Of a DNA stretch of 64,000 nucleotides, positions 48,437 to 62,937 are shown in pieces (position 1 is the first letter of the stretch; the number at the start of each line of letters is the position of its first letter). The DNA comes from Druceiella hillmani. Lineage: Eukaryota > Arthropoda > Insecta > Lepidoptera > Hepialidae. A program made the position numbers and the translations under genes. The stretch is taken from NCBI GenBank assembly GCA_039881145.1, contig JAYKKI010000133.1, positions 1,940,501 to 2,004,500 on the forward strand, given 5' to 3'. The notes beneath the pieces were generated by a model that did not search any database, was not told the origin of the DNA, and worked only from the letters and a program-made list of their open reading frames with translations.

Positions 48437-51128
48437 TCGATAATTTTCATTCGCAAAATTTAAACGTCTTCAATTATTGTACAATGTTACGTTTTAGGGT
48501 ATAATGAACCGAGAATTTTGTAATATATCTAATTCATAACAAAAACTTTGTTATCCTATTAAACTATTTCCTTCATCACCAGTAGTTTTTTCTGTTCCAA
48601 TTTTGACCATTTTTACATATTTGGGGTTCAGTTAAAGTTAGTTTCAATTAGTAAAAGTAAGTTATATACATATTTTTGCCTACTTAGCCTCATTATCTGA
48701 AAATTTTACTTTTCATTATTAACGCCGCTATAAATAAAATGAAATAGAGTAAAAACTCTATTACGATTACTATAACGAGTATTACATTTTTATTTATTTT
48801 CTCGTTTTTGGTTCGTAAAGTTCTTTACTTGTTCAAGGATAAGATAGAATAAAATATTGCCCAATATGATTATGAATACTTATTCTGTCATGAATGCAAA
48901 TTTGTTTTTGTATTTTCACCCGCAACAAGCCTAACACGGAACAATCCACTCTAGATATTGCAAATACTTTCTGCACAGATATAATTAATTTAGAAATATT
49001 AAACAAGTTTATCGACAGTTTACAATAGAATAAAATATCATAAATTCTAAAATTTGGGAAAGTGACATTGAATTATTGATTCCTTACAAATTTACTTAAA
49101 CACCGCCTGAATACAAACAGCCGTTAAAAAAAGCTCAGTGAATCGTAATGTATTTACTGGAATTATGGCCTTATCCGTTTGCACCTCATGACTCTGTTTA
49201 TAGTCGGTTTTCCATGGTACGTGTCTAAATAAAATAATGTTGTCGGCTAGCAAATTATTCTCTCTTCAATAACTGGGTTTTTCCTCAAGGTGTACGAGGA
49301 CAAAACAATTAAGTTTCATACATGAAACCTTGCCTAACTCTTGCCATTTTAAAGCTTTATTATTCTGAAATGTATTTCTTGACGGAAGAAAAATCGTAGG
49401 TATATATTATTTATATTATTACCATTTTATAATTCAAAAATAAAAAATTTGTCATCTTCCGTTGTCTTAAATATATACTCTATTAGGTAAAATTATACCA
49501 GAAAAATACAACTACATCCAGTATTGACGTCAAGAGTAACTCAAGAATAACTAAGAATAACGTCAAGTAACTTCATCAAATCAAATTTTGATTTGTAATA
49601 TTTTTTATCATACTACTAGTTGTCCTTTTTAAGCGAATTATTTATGCTTTATTATTTTAATAATGTCACTCTTTGACATATAATAAATAATTTTTAAAAA
49701 AATAATTCAAGAATAAAAATTTTAAAAAAATTAAATTTTGGTGTTCTTTAGTTCATTATCACTATTCAGAAATGTTCAATGAGTGATGAGTATTCTCTTT
49801 TTACATTATTTCATATTCTATCTTCGCTAAAAAAGACACATCCTAGGGTCAACGCAAAGCTTAACCGAAAAAAACTGCAGTCATGTCTTTGAAGTTCATT
49901 CGCTTTGATATATAAAAATAAAAATATAATTTAACTATATCATCGTATAAGCTAACTGAGCAAGTTAAGAAAGTGCACTAAATTGACTTTGCTGTCGCAT
50001 TCGAGAAAGTTTATAAGCTCTTTTTAGAATTATTACTGAAGGGAATTTATCTTGCGGCTTTGAAACTAGCCATTTGTTGAAACATTTTGCAGAAACCCTA
50101 CAATAATAATGTATAAGGACATAATTTTTTGCATGGTTTTATTTTTATTTATTTTAATTAGGAAAACAATTTCCTACATTTTATGCGGATTTATTGGAAA
50201 TAGTAACGATTTGTGGTTGCGCTTTAGACTGATTATTTTTACAATAAATATATTGTATATGTAATATATTATGATTCATCGGTAGAAATTACCGTAAAAC
50301 TTTAATAATTCCATTAAATAAATTAAGAGCTTACTCGAATAATATCACTGTGCTTTATTTGTTTTTTTTTGGTCTCAGTTATTTACTAAATTTTTCCTTT
50401 GGTTTTTTTTACAAGGTCGTTTACAAGGACTTTTACAAGGTCGTTAGTTTTGTAAGTATAAGATTACGTAACCAATGAAAATATAAACAAAACTTTCAAT
50501 CCAAATATCCGGGAGACTTAATCCTGCATGAAAATCTAAAAAAGTTTATTATGCAGAATAACTAATTTATTTACCAACCAATTTGTTTTATTTCAAACTT
50601 TTTTATGCAAATTTGTGTCAAATTCTAAGTTTTTGTATTCTATAATCTTCTTTACAAATACACTTGTATGTATGAAATTGTGTTCTTTTGGAAGAAACAT
50701 AGATATTTGTTGAAAGATGACTAAGCGGTAAATTAAATCTCATTGTCTTTTTAATAGATTTACCCAACATATAATGGATGACCAAAAAGAACTTTTTTAT
50801 CACTACTTAACTAGGAAATCCTAAAAAGGGAATATATGTTACAAACATTCTGAAAAAATCGTGATGCTAAGTTTAATACCAGAAAAGTTTTATGCGGTGA
50901 ATTTTGGCTATAGTTGTTATACAATATATATTTCGTCTTCCCTCACCTCGATGAGAGTATATGTTAAAATGAAAGATACTATATTTATTGGTGAAAATGG
51001 TAACCATCTTCGATTAACCCGGAGCAAAACAAAAATTATACATATTAATCGTAAATAACGTAACCAATGAAATCTTCAGCACGGTTAAAGAAATTGTGTA
51101 AATGTAGTCGAGAGTCCGTTGTCCGAAT

Positions 51129-51225
51129 TTCACCAGTCTAGAACTTCCAATAGTCCGACATTAACCATTCTGGTACTTCTAGCAGTTCAACATTCACCAG
51201 TCCGGTTCTTCTAGTAGTCTAACAC
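51129..51225 (+). repeat. 32-bp tandem repeat, three units, left-arm copy
   Basis: Units beginning at 51129, 51161 and 51193 share the plan TYACCAGTC...CTTCTAGTAGTC.AACA (for example TTCACCAGTCCGGTTCTTCT). The G+C-richer block is carried three times in the window: here, inverted at 51756-51852, and direct at 55840-55936. Confidence 0.8.
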
Positions 51226-51423
51226 TATGCGAAGTACCGCCTACGGGAAATTTCTAAATTACTGCTTGTCGATTTACGGGAGAGAGAAATATAGAAAGAC
51301 TAAGGTGAATATTGATTCAGAAAATGAATTTAATTCTGCATAATTATAATTGAATATTTCAGCAAATCACGAAATTTGTTTTGTTACGAAAACTTGGTGC
51401 ATTGCACAATATCATTTTTCGTA

Positions 51424-51557
<134 letters not shown>

Positions 51558-51755
51558 TACGAAAAATGATATTGTGCAATGCACCAAGTTTTCGTAATAA
51601 AACAAATTTCGTGATTTGCTGAAATATTCAATTATAATTATGCAGAATTAAATTCATTTTCTGAATCAATATTCACCTTAGTCTTTCTATATTTCTCTCT
51701 CCCGTAAATCGACAAGCAGTAATTTAGAAATTTCCCGTAGGCGGTACTTCGCATA

Positions 51756-51852
51756 GTGTTAGACTACTAGAAGAACCGGACTGGTGAATGTTGAACTGCT
51801 AGAAGTACCAGAATGGTTAATGTCGGACTATTGGAAGTTCTAGACTGGTGAA
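51756..51852 (-). repeat. 32-bp tandem repeat, right-arm copy
   Basis: Inverted, identical counterpart of the array at 51129-51225. Confidence 0.8.
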
Positions 51853-54544
51853 ATTCGGACAACGGACTCTCGACTACATTTACACAATTTCTTTAACCGT
51901 GCTGAAGATTTCATTGGTTACGTTATTTACGATTAATATGTATAATTTTTGTTTTGCTCCGGGTTAATCGAAGATGGTTACCATTTTCACCAATAAATAT
52001 AGTATCTTTCATTTTAACATATACTCTCATCGAGGTGAGGGAAGACGAAATATATATTGTATAACAACTATAGCCAAAATTCACCGCATAAAACTTTTCT
52101 GGTATTAAACTTAGCATCACGATTTTTTCAGAATGTTTGTAACATATATTCCCTTTTTAGGATTTCCTAGTTAAGTAGTGATAAAAAAGTTCTTTTTGGT
52201 CATCCATTATATGTTGGGTAAATCTATTAAAAAGACAATGAGATTTAATTTACCGCTTAGTCATCTTTCAACAAATATCTATGTTTCTTCCAAAAGAACA
52301 CAATTTCATACATACAAGTGTATTTGTAAAGAAGATTATAGAATACAAAAACTTAGAATTTGACACAAATTTGCATAAAAAAGTTTGAAATAAAACAAAT
52401 TGGTTGGTAAATAAATTAGTTATTCTGCATAATAAACTTTTTTAGATTTTCATGCAGGATTAAGTCTCCCGGATATTTGGATTGAAAGTTTTGTTTATAT
52501 TTTCATTGGTTACGTAATCTTATACTTACAAAACTAACGACCTTGTAAAAGTCCTTGTAAACGACCTTGTAAAAAAAACCAAAGGAAAAATTTAGTAAAT
52601 AACTGAGACCAAAAAAAAACAAATAAAGCACAGTGATATTATTCGAGTAAGCTCTTAATTTATTTAATGGAATTATTAAAGTTTTACGGTAATTTCTACC
52701 GATGAATCATAATATATTACATATACAATATATTTATTGTAAAAATAATCAGTCTAAAGCGCAACCACAAATCGTTACTATTTCCAATAAATCCGCATAA
52801 AATGTAGGAAATTGTTTTCCTAATTAAAATAAATAAAAATAAAACCATGCAAAAAATTATGTCCTTATACATTATTATTGTAGGGTTTCTGCAAAATGTT
52901 TCAACAAATGGCTAGTTTCAAAGCCGCAAGATAAATTCCCTTCAGTAATAATTCTAAAAAGAGCTTATAAACTTTCTCGAATGCGACAGCAAAGTCAATT
53001 TAGTGCACTTTCTTAACTTGCTCAGTTAGCTTATACGATGATATAGTTAAATTATATTTTTATTTTTATATATCAAAGCGAATGAACTTCAAAGACATGA
53101 CTGCAGTTTTTTTCGGTTAAGCTTTGCGTTGACCCTAGGATGTGTCTTTTTTAGCGAAGATAGAATATGAAATAATGTAAAAAGAGAATACTCATCACTC
53201 ATTGAACATTTCTGAATAGTGATAATGAACTAAAGAACACCAAAATTTAATTTTTTTAAAATTTTTATTCTTGAATTATTTTTTTAAAAATTATTTATTA
53301 TATGTCAAAGAGTGACATTATTAAAATAATAAAGCATAAATAATTCGCTTAAAAAGGACAACTAGTAGTATGATAAAAAATATTACAAATCAAAATTTGA
53401 TTTGATGAAGTTACTTGACGTTATTCTTAGTTATTCTTGAGTTACTCTTGACGTCAATACTGGATGTAGTTGTATTTTTCTGGTATAATTTTACCTAATA
53501 GAGTATATATTTAAGACAACGGAAGATGACAAATTTTTTATTTTTGAATTATAAAATGGTAATAATATAAATAATATATACCTACGATTTTTCTTCCGTC
53601 AAGAAATACATTTCAGAATAATAAAGCTTTAAAATGGCAAGAGTTAGGCAAGGTTTCATGTATGAAACTTAATTGTTTTGTCCTCGTACACCTTGAGGAA
53701 AAACCCAGTTATTGAAGAGAGAATAATTTGCTAGCCGACAACATTATTTTATTTAGACACGTACCATGGAAAACCGACTATAAACAGAGTCATGAGGTGC
53801 AAACGGATAAGGCCATAATTCCAGTAAATACATTACGATTCACTGAGCTTTTTTTAACGGCTGTTTGTATTCAGGCGGTGTTTAAGTAAATTTGTAAGGA
53901 ATCAATAATTCAATGTCACTTTCCCAAATTTTAGAATTTATGATATTTTATTCTATTGTAAACTGTCGATAAACTTGTTTAATATTTCTAAATTAATTAT
54001 ATCTGTGCAGAAAGTATTTGCAATATCTAGAGTGGATTGTTCCGTGTTAGGCTTGTTGCGGGTGAAAATACAAAAACAAATTTGCATTCATGACAGAATA
54101 AGTATTCATAATCATATTGGGCAATATTTTATTCTATCTTATCCTTGAACAAGTAAAGAACTTTACGAACCAAAAACGAGAAAATAAATAAAAATGTAAT
54201 ACTCGTTATAGTAATCGTAATAGAGTTTTTACTCTATTTCATTTTATTTATAGCGGCGTTAATAATGAAAAGTAAAATTTTCAGATAATGAGGCTAAGTA
54301 GGCAAAAATATGTATATAACTTACTTTTACTAATTGAAACTAACTTTAACTGAACCCCAAATATGTAAAAATGGTCAAAATTGGAACAGAAAAAACTACT
54401 GGTGATGAAGGAAATAGTTTAATAGGATAACAAAGTTTTTGTTATGAATTAGATATATTACAAAATTCTCGGTTCATTATACCCTAAAACGTAACATTGT
54501 ACAATAATTGAAGACGTTTAAATTTTGCGAATGAAAATTATCGA

Positions 54545-54603
54545 GAAAAAGGCTAAACCACGCTACTGGCTTAAAAAATGAAAGTTCAAGCCCCGGGCTC
54601 CTG
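54545..54603 (+). repeat. tRNA-like / SINE fragment, right-arm copy
   Basis: + strand counterpart of 48378-48436: GGCTAAACCACGCTACTGGC, then GAAAGTTCAAGCCCCGGGC. Confidence 0.3.
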
Positions 54604-55056
54604 TTATGAATTATTGAAATATTTTTAAGATCTTTGCGTTAATTTATACGTATATTATAACAAGGCATTCTAAAATGGAGTCTACTTTTGTGTACATAAT
54701 AACAGAATCTTAATGCGCTGGATGCAGCTTTTAACAATTTGTTAACGAAATAAAGTGATACCTGTAGCAAGATAATTTACATTGTTTGGGAGCGTATATT
54801 TTTTCTATGTTCCCTTGTTCACGTTGGTCTCAAATGTTTGTTTATAAATATTTTTTCAAATATTTCTAATTTAGCAGAAATTTTAACGTAACTGTGTATA
54901 AAGCTCATATGTTTGAATTGTCTCTAGTAAATTATTTACTCTATGTCTCTAGTAAATTTTTCGTCCTTATGTCTAGAAACACAGGTTTAATTTCAAAAAC
55001 GTTTTTGTATCAAAAATGCCATACCTAGGAAAAGACTACGAGGAATATGCAATATT

Positions 55057-55060
<4 letters not shown>

Positions 55061-55088
<28 letters not shown>
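55061..55088. repeat. (AT)14, right arm copy
   Basis: One AT unit longer than its left-arm partner. Confidence 0.95.
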
Positions 55089-55090
<2 letters not shown>

Positions 55091-55722
55091 ATATACATCA
55101 TATGTAAATATACATATGTATATTTACATATGAACAAAAAAGCAACGGCAAAAAAACGCAAAAGTTTCTTTGTTTGTTCGCGCTACTCTCTTAAACTACA
55201 TGTCTGATTTCGTAAAACTATTTTCTTCGAAAAGCTTTTCTTTTCACTAATATTATCAGCTATTTGTAATAACGATGCATATTGTGAGAACACGGAAATG
55301 ATAAAAAATATAACAGAAATTGGAAAACTGCTTTAACAGTGCACGTTAGAGAGACCGGCTTATATATTTATTGACTGCTTATTTTGAGCATTACTGTTTC
55401 TATGGCTCTGATGACCAATGTCGTTTGGAGAATGAAGTACACGAGTTCAGTGACTACAAGAGGTGAAGTGGGAACAGCCTAGTTAAGATAATTCTCGGTG
55501 ACCAAAACCACGGGGCGAGTAATTTTATAAGGACGAAAGTTTCGATTGTTTTAACTTAAGCTTTTAACAAACAAAAAATACTAATAAAACAATATAAAAT
55601 TTATGATATCCATTGAGAACCTATGAATAATGAGCAATAATGATTTAGGCCAAGAGAGACGATGTATATTGTGTGAATTATGTTTTACAATTTTAAACAT
55701 GTCTAAATATTTTTACGATCTA

Positions 55723-56395
<673 letters not shown>

Positions 56396-57059
56396 CCGGT
56401 GAATCTTTTCTAATAGCTCACATATACAAAAGATCATTCAGATTTGTTGTTGTGTTTCGATGTAAAAAAGGACAAACAAATATGTTTTACATTTATAATA
56501 TTAAAATGAAATTTCTCGGGATGTAAGTAGCCAATTTCATTTCCCGACCCACCATCCATCTTTGTTCCTAAATAAAGTCAATTTGTTGAAAGGAGGGAAA
56601 AAAACTTATTTTTGTATTTATAATATTATAGTAAAGATTAACAAATTCAGCGTATTTTTTTGCATAATTTTACTGCCAGTATTGGACATCCAGCAATCCG
56701 ACAATTTCTCTGGAATTCAACAAGTCCCAAATCCATATGTATTCAATTAGAAAGACAACTAGAAACATAGTTAACCTGATGTATTAATATTTTATTTAAC
56801 TTTTCTTATGTACGGTTTTTTCCGACCATCAGCAATCATCTTTAGTTTTAGTAAATAAAAAAATGTATTTTAGAGGAATATAATTATAGTAAAAGTGCTT
56901 CAAAATACAGATCCGGACTCTTATTACAAGTTTAATTTTCGATATACAACTCATTCCTTTCTTTCTATTCTCATATCCGATTTAAATTTTTTTTATTAGA
57001 AAAATATAAATTTCTTCAAAAACGTAAATCTAACGAATATTATATTACAATATATTACA
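56396..57059. other. AT-rich DNA, no supported gene
   Basis: A + strand frame at 56562-56750 (62 codons) has no known motif. Nothing else is recognised. Confidence 0.45.
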
Positions 57060-57290
57060 GAAGTCATTTTACCGCTAGCCAAAAAGAGCGTGCAAAATAA
57101 TAACATGAACTCCGCTACGCGATCGTTCGCATGATTGCCACATGCCAGCGGTTTCGCTTTTGATTCCCGATGGAGCTTTACCCGGGTTCACTGCTTCAAG
57201 TCCGAGTAAACACCAGTTCACTACTGCGACATTGTAACGACGTTGCGAATAGTTAAGTCTTTGTGACTTGTCTGGTAGCAGCTAGCTCTT
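57060..57290. promoter_or_regulatory. G+C-richer island, nature unresolved
   Basis: GAACTCCGCTACGCGATCGT, cacatgccagcggtttcgc, TTTTGATTCCCGATGGAGC and acccgggttcactgcttcaa stand out from the background. The - strand has an open stretch of about 60 codons without a start (LGLEAVNPGKAPSGIKSE in the middle). TTTTGATTCCC resembles a Pol III B-box, so an old SINE is possible. A coding scrap, SINE or regulatory island cannot be told apart here. Confidence 0.3.
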
Positions 57291-57934
57291 TTAAGTTACA
57301 CATTTATGCTCTTGTAAGCATGGAAGTAAAGATATTTAATTAATAAGCCGTTGTTTTTAACTTAAACAACACCTATAATTTATCTTCTTGCCTAAAATAA
57401 CAGAATGACTGGAAGACATTAAATGACTTTTTCTTGCTTTAAAGGTAAACATCAACAGTCTAATTTTGAGACTTAAAAAAAGTTTAATCATTAGGGGAAT
57501 TATATAAGCACGTTTATACTTGATATTTGCGTTGTTATCATCAGATTTAGGCGTATCTATATGGGACAAGATAAAAAGGGTTCATAAGAGGGCATTTTTA
57601 AGACCGTCATTTTTGTGTGTAAAAGTAGATCAGCCTGGACTGTTATAAGATTTTATCATATTCATCCGTTCATGTGTATATCACCAATATATATGTCTTG
57701 TTGGGATGAAAAAGATTGTCCCTCATTTCCCGGCTTTCCAGTTATTTTCACACAGAAATGAAGTCGATTTATTGCTCTATTTTGACTGAAACAAGAACAA
57801 ACAATTACACTTTTGCCTAAGTTTGATAGCCAAGATAATATGTCTTTGGTAATTCAGAATTGAAAAAAATGTCTTATTCTATTTGTTACATAGAACTTTT
57901 TCTTACTTAGAAAAAAAATATTTCTTTTAATTTT
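57291..57934. other. AT-rich DNA, no supported gene
   Basis: A - strand frame at 57357-57569 (70 codons) lacks motifs. Nothing else is recognised. Confidence 0.45.
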
Positions 57935-58040
57935 TTAGGGTTTTTGTACTTCGAAAGAAAAAAAGATACCTTTTTAAGGCGATTCAAGTGTTCTTCGGTA
58001 TCTCCGTCTATCACATATGTTTCTACAGCTTTCCCTGAAA
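57935..58040 (+). repeat. Interspersed 'gggttccgtac' repeat, degenerate copy
   Basis: TTTTTTAGGGTTTTTGTACT, an A-rich run, then ggcgattcaagtgttcttcg and tatctccgtctatcacatat. The order of head, A-rich stretch and pyrimidine ladder matches the other copies. Confidence 0.5.
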
Positions 58041-61000
58041 AAAACAGAGCATTTTTTCTTTTTTTTTTATTTGAAATATTGTGTAAATTATCAGTTAGAG
58101 GAATAAATTTTAAGAATTTCTAAACGTTTTTATTTCCGGATTTTATATTAGATAGGTCCAAATATATTTTTAAAAAGCATTTGGATTTTGTGCAATTTTG
58201 GTGTAGCGATAATGCATATTTATGCAGATATGTTTCGATAATAAATATTTTTAAATTAATGTGGAAATTTTAATGTCGTGAGGAAAACGAGGATTTCAAA
58301 AGTAGTTTTTTTTAATTTTCCAAAGGGATTTTTCGACGTGCATTAGAAAATGTCCCTAAAAGTAGATTAATCCGTTACTCTTATATTTACAAAATTGCTG
58401 AAGTCAAAATTGGGAAAAAACAGGGTGACTAGAAGTTTACATAAAATTACGGCAACGGTTCTAAAGTTCACACATTTATTTAGTGTATTTCGGTTAAATA
58501 TAAATTATTTTTATTAAGAAGATACCTACATTTAGCCACATGTTTCATTGAATTGGTTAAATACCTATAAAAAAGAATCCATTGGATATGGAATTGATCA
58601 TGTTTACTTTGGATAATGGTTTATTCCGAAAGGCTCTTTTAGGTGAAAAGAGTACAACTTATTTCATATAACGAAACTGCCTACAAATATTTGGTCCGTT
58701 TGTTCAATATTAACCGCATTGATGTAGTTCATTTGAATTTTAATGGTCTTATCGATTCGTATTAGAAAGAGTTATAGAAGATTTTAAATACTTTGTATCA
58801 TGTGTAGTTAAATTATGTTTGTCTATCGCTGAAAATTTTCTTTAACATTATTTAATTTACTGGGGAATACACCGTCCGATTCCAAACTGCTTCAAACATG
58901 GGGGAACTCGTACTTTGTATAAAATTATACTACCTCATTTATCATAAGTCATGACTAGAATAGAAGTCTTTCAAATGAAACGAATATTTAATAACACGAA
59001 ATAAAATTAAGTAGAGGGGTTTATATATTTACGCGAATATCTCAAAAATTATGACGTTCAGAATCATCATTATAGTTCTTCTTTAACCTTTTCGTAAACT
59101 TTTAAAAACATTGTTTTTTTCCTAATTTTTGGTTCATTTATTTTGGAAAGGAGGTGGGGTATATTTTTTCAGTGTATTTTTGAAGATATATGACTTAAAA
59201 TCAAAAAGATTTTTTTTAAACCTTTCAGACGATACCCACACTATATGGGGAATTACAATTTTTTTCGAGTAACTGGTTTGCCGCTCCTCAGTCCCAATTT
59301 TTAAATTTCCGACGGGAGATTATAAGATTTTTTAAATTTATCTACTTCGGTACGACAGACAATTGAATAAACTATCATATGAAAAATTCCTCGTGCTAGC
59401 GTTAATAGAAAACGAGTGATGAAAAATTTTTCACCTAATATAATAATTTTCCATGACTTATTATTTTTAAGTCTTTCCCAGTAAACTTAAAAGACTTAAG
59501 TATTTATTATTTAAGCTTTAGACTTAATCATCAGAAGATTTTTATTAATTATGAAAATATTGAATAGTTTCAAAGTTCAATATTTCTATTGATGAATCAT
59601 ATACAGGAAAAAATAAAATTTACACGGATTGACTCATAGATGGTATTAGGATAGCGTCACATACAAATGAAACGCTGTTAAATTTCTCCTTATTTTACAT
59701 ATCAATATGAAAGAGCTCATATTTGAAAACTCTCTTAAGGCTCAAAAGCTCACATATATTTCTATTGAAAGATCTCACTAAACTTAAGAAATAAACAATA
59801 TTACCGTCTCTCTACCTCTCGCTTCCAAAGCTAGATCTAGAAAGTTGAAAATGGTCTGCTAGGTAGAATGATAATTAAAGTTACTACAAGATATATAAAG
59901 GTTTACCCATATTCTAATAAAAATACCCTTGGATTTAAATTAAAAGTATGTACTCAGTGCTCGGCTCTGTGTAAAGTTAAAGTGGTAAACTAGGCATTTA
60001 TTTTTTTGAATTTTAAATAAACTTTTTTAATAAAGAACACAATTTTATTTTCAGTTTACATTATGGAGAAAGTATGTCAGTAAAATAGCTTAGGAAGCTT
60101 AAAAGGCAAAGCCACACGGGCTTTGCTCGCGTGGAAAGAAAAAATTAAATAATAATATTTTTGTGAAAGGAATTAGATCTTGTTATAAGAAACGGTTTAA
60201 TAATTTCGAATACAGAAAATGGATGATAAAAGAAGATTAGGTCCTGCAGTAGATGAGCTGAAATATTACTATGATGTTTTAAAATTATAGCAATATTGCA
60301 GTTATTCACCCTCTCATCTATAACGGAGGGGTTTTTTACTACTAAACAAATAATTAAATTCCTAGATTAGAAGTTTCTATCGTGTATAATTTCTGTAGTA
60401 CATTACGTATAATTTAAAAGATATCAGTTAAGTTGTCGAGGTATGAAATCGAGATTAATAAGAAAGCAAACAACATCACTTTCATTTTTATATTATCAGC
60501 CTTTGTCTACAGCTCCACTTTCATGGAAATTCTGATGATGAACTTTAATGTTTGAATGTCTTTTCTTCCTGTAATCTAGGCGCCATCATCGTCTTTCATA
60601 CCACTTCTAGCTTATCCAAACTTTAGAGCAATATACCATAACCACAATATTTACATTTAATATTCTATCAAAACACAAAATTTTTTAAAAAGAAACACCT
60701 AACACGATGACGGAAACTGCATCCAATTTCATCCAGCGAGATTGAAGATAAAAGAAAAGGGATATTTCGTTTTACTCAAATGTAGGTTAGTTCGTATTTT
60801 TACCCAATTTCTTTCATTATCGTACTTTTATTCATTTACCACATTCTGATTGTTCTTTTCACTTACTCGATCAAGTGTCTGGTATGAAAATGGAGTTACA
60901 TGAGTTAAAGATCTTCTTTTTTTGTATTTATCCAGAATCCACATTTATAGAAAAATATTTACCGGAGTACTAAATCAACACGACTAGTCCATCCTTATTT

Positions 61001-61735
61001 TGTTGTTTAAAATATCTATTTAGAGGAACATTACAAGGGGTGAAGCATTTTTTATTGTCCTTTTATGTTTCCAGACTTCTTTGAAATTAAGTTGCGGTAA
61101 TTATACATTTTCTTTGTTGATATAACATCTAGACCAACATTAAATCGGTTACTACTCAACTTGATTAAATTTAGCTTCGATTAGTTAATAATCAAGTTAA
61201 ATTGTTCTCGCAAAGTGTTTATTCTAATATATAAATTAAGTTCATGGCTATAAAGCTTTGGATCAATGTAAATAATGTGAAAAATATTTGCTGTTAGTTA
61301 ATTCCATTTTAAAAATTTGCTTGATCATTTACAGACAAAAGTCATGATTTATTTTTCGTAAAATAAATTGCCCAATTTAGTTACTTTGCTGAAGTCAAGA
61401 TTTTCTTAGATAACTTTGACTTATTCACATTTAAGGTTACCAATTGAAAACATTTATCAAAAACTTTTTTCATTCATATGGTATCTAGATTCTTTTGAAG
61501 TTAATAGGGTGATTAAAAGTTTGAAATATATTTCAATTATTCACACTGAGTAATTTATGTTTGAAGGGTATTTTTTGTAGCAGCTTTACGATTGTTTATG
61601 GCAGAAGTAATGCAACAGAAGTAGAAATAGTGATTTAAGTTAGAATTGGGTACTAATAATATGGAAGGTTTTAAAAAGTTTTATATTGTTCATCTGAAGG
61701 CGCTACGTAAATTTCAACTGTATTCCTTGATCATA
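58041..61735. other. AT-rich DNA, no supported gene
   Basis: No gene is recognised. Slightly G+C-richer patches at about 59220-59330 (gagtaactggtttgccgctc) and 60575-60760 have no open frame or known motif. Confidence 0.5.
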
Positions 61736-61873
61736 TGTGAGTGTATGGGTGTGTGTGAGTGCATGCGTGCATACGAGCGTGCGTGTGCGTTAGTGTGTGT
61801 GTGTGTGTATGCATGAAGATTCTCGAATCGCATACACACATACATACATATATATATATATATATACATATAC
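61736..61873. repeat. Alternating GT-rich tract plus ACAC/AT tract with inverted ends
   Basis: About 80 bases of GT-type alternating purine-pyrimidine (with gcatgcgtgc and gcgtgcgtgtgcg segments) are followed after a short gap by CATACACACATACATACATA and (AT)n. TGTGTGTATGC (about 61802) pairs with GCATACACACA (about 61830), giving a stem around gattctcgaatc-type sequence. Alternating GC/GT tracts can adopt Z-DNA. Frames here are repeat products. Confidence 0.85.
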
Positions 61874-62127
61874 TCCTTTGAGACGACGCACGGCACCTAA
61901 CACGGGTACCTACGATTTTATCGATTAGTTTAATTAAAAGTATAATTTTGTATTATTTTAGAAATTGTCTACAAATTACTCTTGTTAACAAAAGTTAAAA
62001 AAGAATAAGAGGAATATAGTACCGAATTTGACCTAAGTTGTCGCCCTAACCTGTCGTTTTGGAAGGTATCACTGATGTTTAATAAGATCGTGCTAGCAAA
62101 AATAGGATAATAAAACCCTACTCCACT

Positions 62128-62421
62128 CTACATCGGTCCAGGTCGCACAATTTTGGACCAACCTTGACCTAGCACTACGGTGCCTATGTAGAAATTTAGG
62201 ACTCCTAATCGAACTTTAACTATGTATGTCAACTTCTTATAGTCTTCTTCTGACAGTTCGTAGACAAAATATTTACATATCTTACATTTTCGAGATTGTT
62301 TTTGATGTTTTGTGTAAGTCCTGTTTCGTAAATGTTGGCTCACAATATGTCCGTCATCCCTGGCCTCAGATTTTATCCAACCTTGGTCTTCTTTTGAATA
62401 AACCGCGTTACTGATATCTTT
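62128..62421 (-). CDS. Unidentified - strand open frame, 97 codons without ATG start
   Basis: The frame is open from just after a TAA (62422-62424) to a TAG at 62128-62130. It reads KDISNAVYSKEDQGWIKSEA, then QHLRNRTYTKHQKQ, KCKICKYFVYELSEEDYKKL, and ends LGQGWSKIVRPGPM. QGW-K recurs near both ends (DQGWIK and GQGWSK), mirrored in the DNA as degenerate copies of 'caattttggaccaaccttgacc' near 62150 and 62380. The CKIC pair is too little for a zinc finger. The only in-frame start is GTG at 62343, and no splice acceptor was found at the open end. It could be an exon, a decayed transposon piece, or chance. The family is not recognised. Confidence 0.2.
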   Translation of the reverse strand, partial: KDISNAVYSKEDQGWIKSEARDDGHIVSQHLRNRTYTKHQKQSRKCKICKYFVYELSEEDYKKLTYIVKVRLGVLNFYIGTVVLGQGWSKIVRPGPM

Positions 62422-62870
62422 TTAGTTACCCTGAAGAGTCAAACAACTTACACTAAATCGTTGCGAAATATAATATTGAGTACAGCCTTCTTCAATAAGA
62501 TTCAATATAAAACAAGTGATTATTGTTATATCCGCCAAAGTACGTTATAAAATGGAACAAACGTTTCACCAAACACAAATTTAAACAATTTAACAGCAAT
62601 ATCAGCTAGTAAAATTATTTTAAGTTTGGTTTTCAAATAAATAACTCAACGTACAACCACATAATTCAAAAAGATGTTTTTTAATTCCAAAAAACATTTT
62701 TAGAATAAATTTTAAATTTTCAAATTTAGAACATTTTTTCTTCTTTTTTTATTCTTTATTACGCAGACAAATGTTTCTGATTCTTCGAATGCAGAGAAAA
62801 TTTCATTTTATCAAGATTTCTGTAACTGTAAATAAAAGTTTGTAGGTGCCCCTTTTTTGCAAAGTAGTGG

Positions 62871-62873
<3 letters not shown>
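62422..62873. other. AT-rich DNA, no supported gene
   Basis: Nothing is recognised before the (AT)n tract. Confidence 0.5.

Positions 62874-62933
<60 letters not shown>
62874..62933. repeat. (AT)n microsatellite
   Basis: About 60 bases of alternating TA, preceded by GGGTGTA and followed by AATACACACA. Confidence 0.95.
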
Positions 62934-62937
<4 letters not shown>

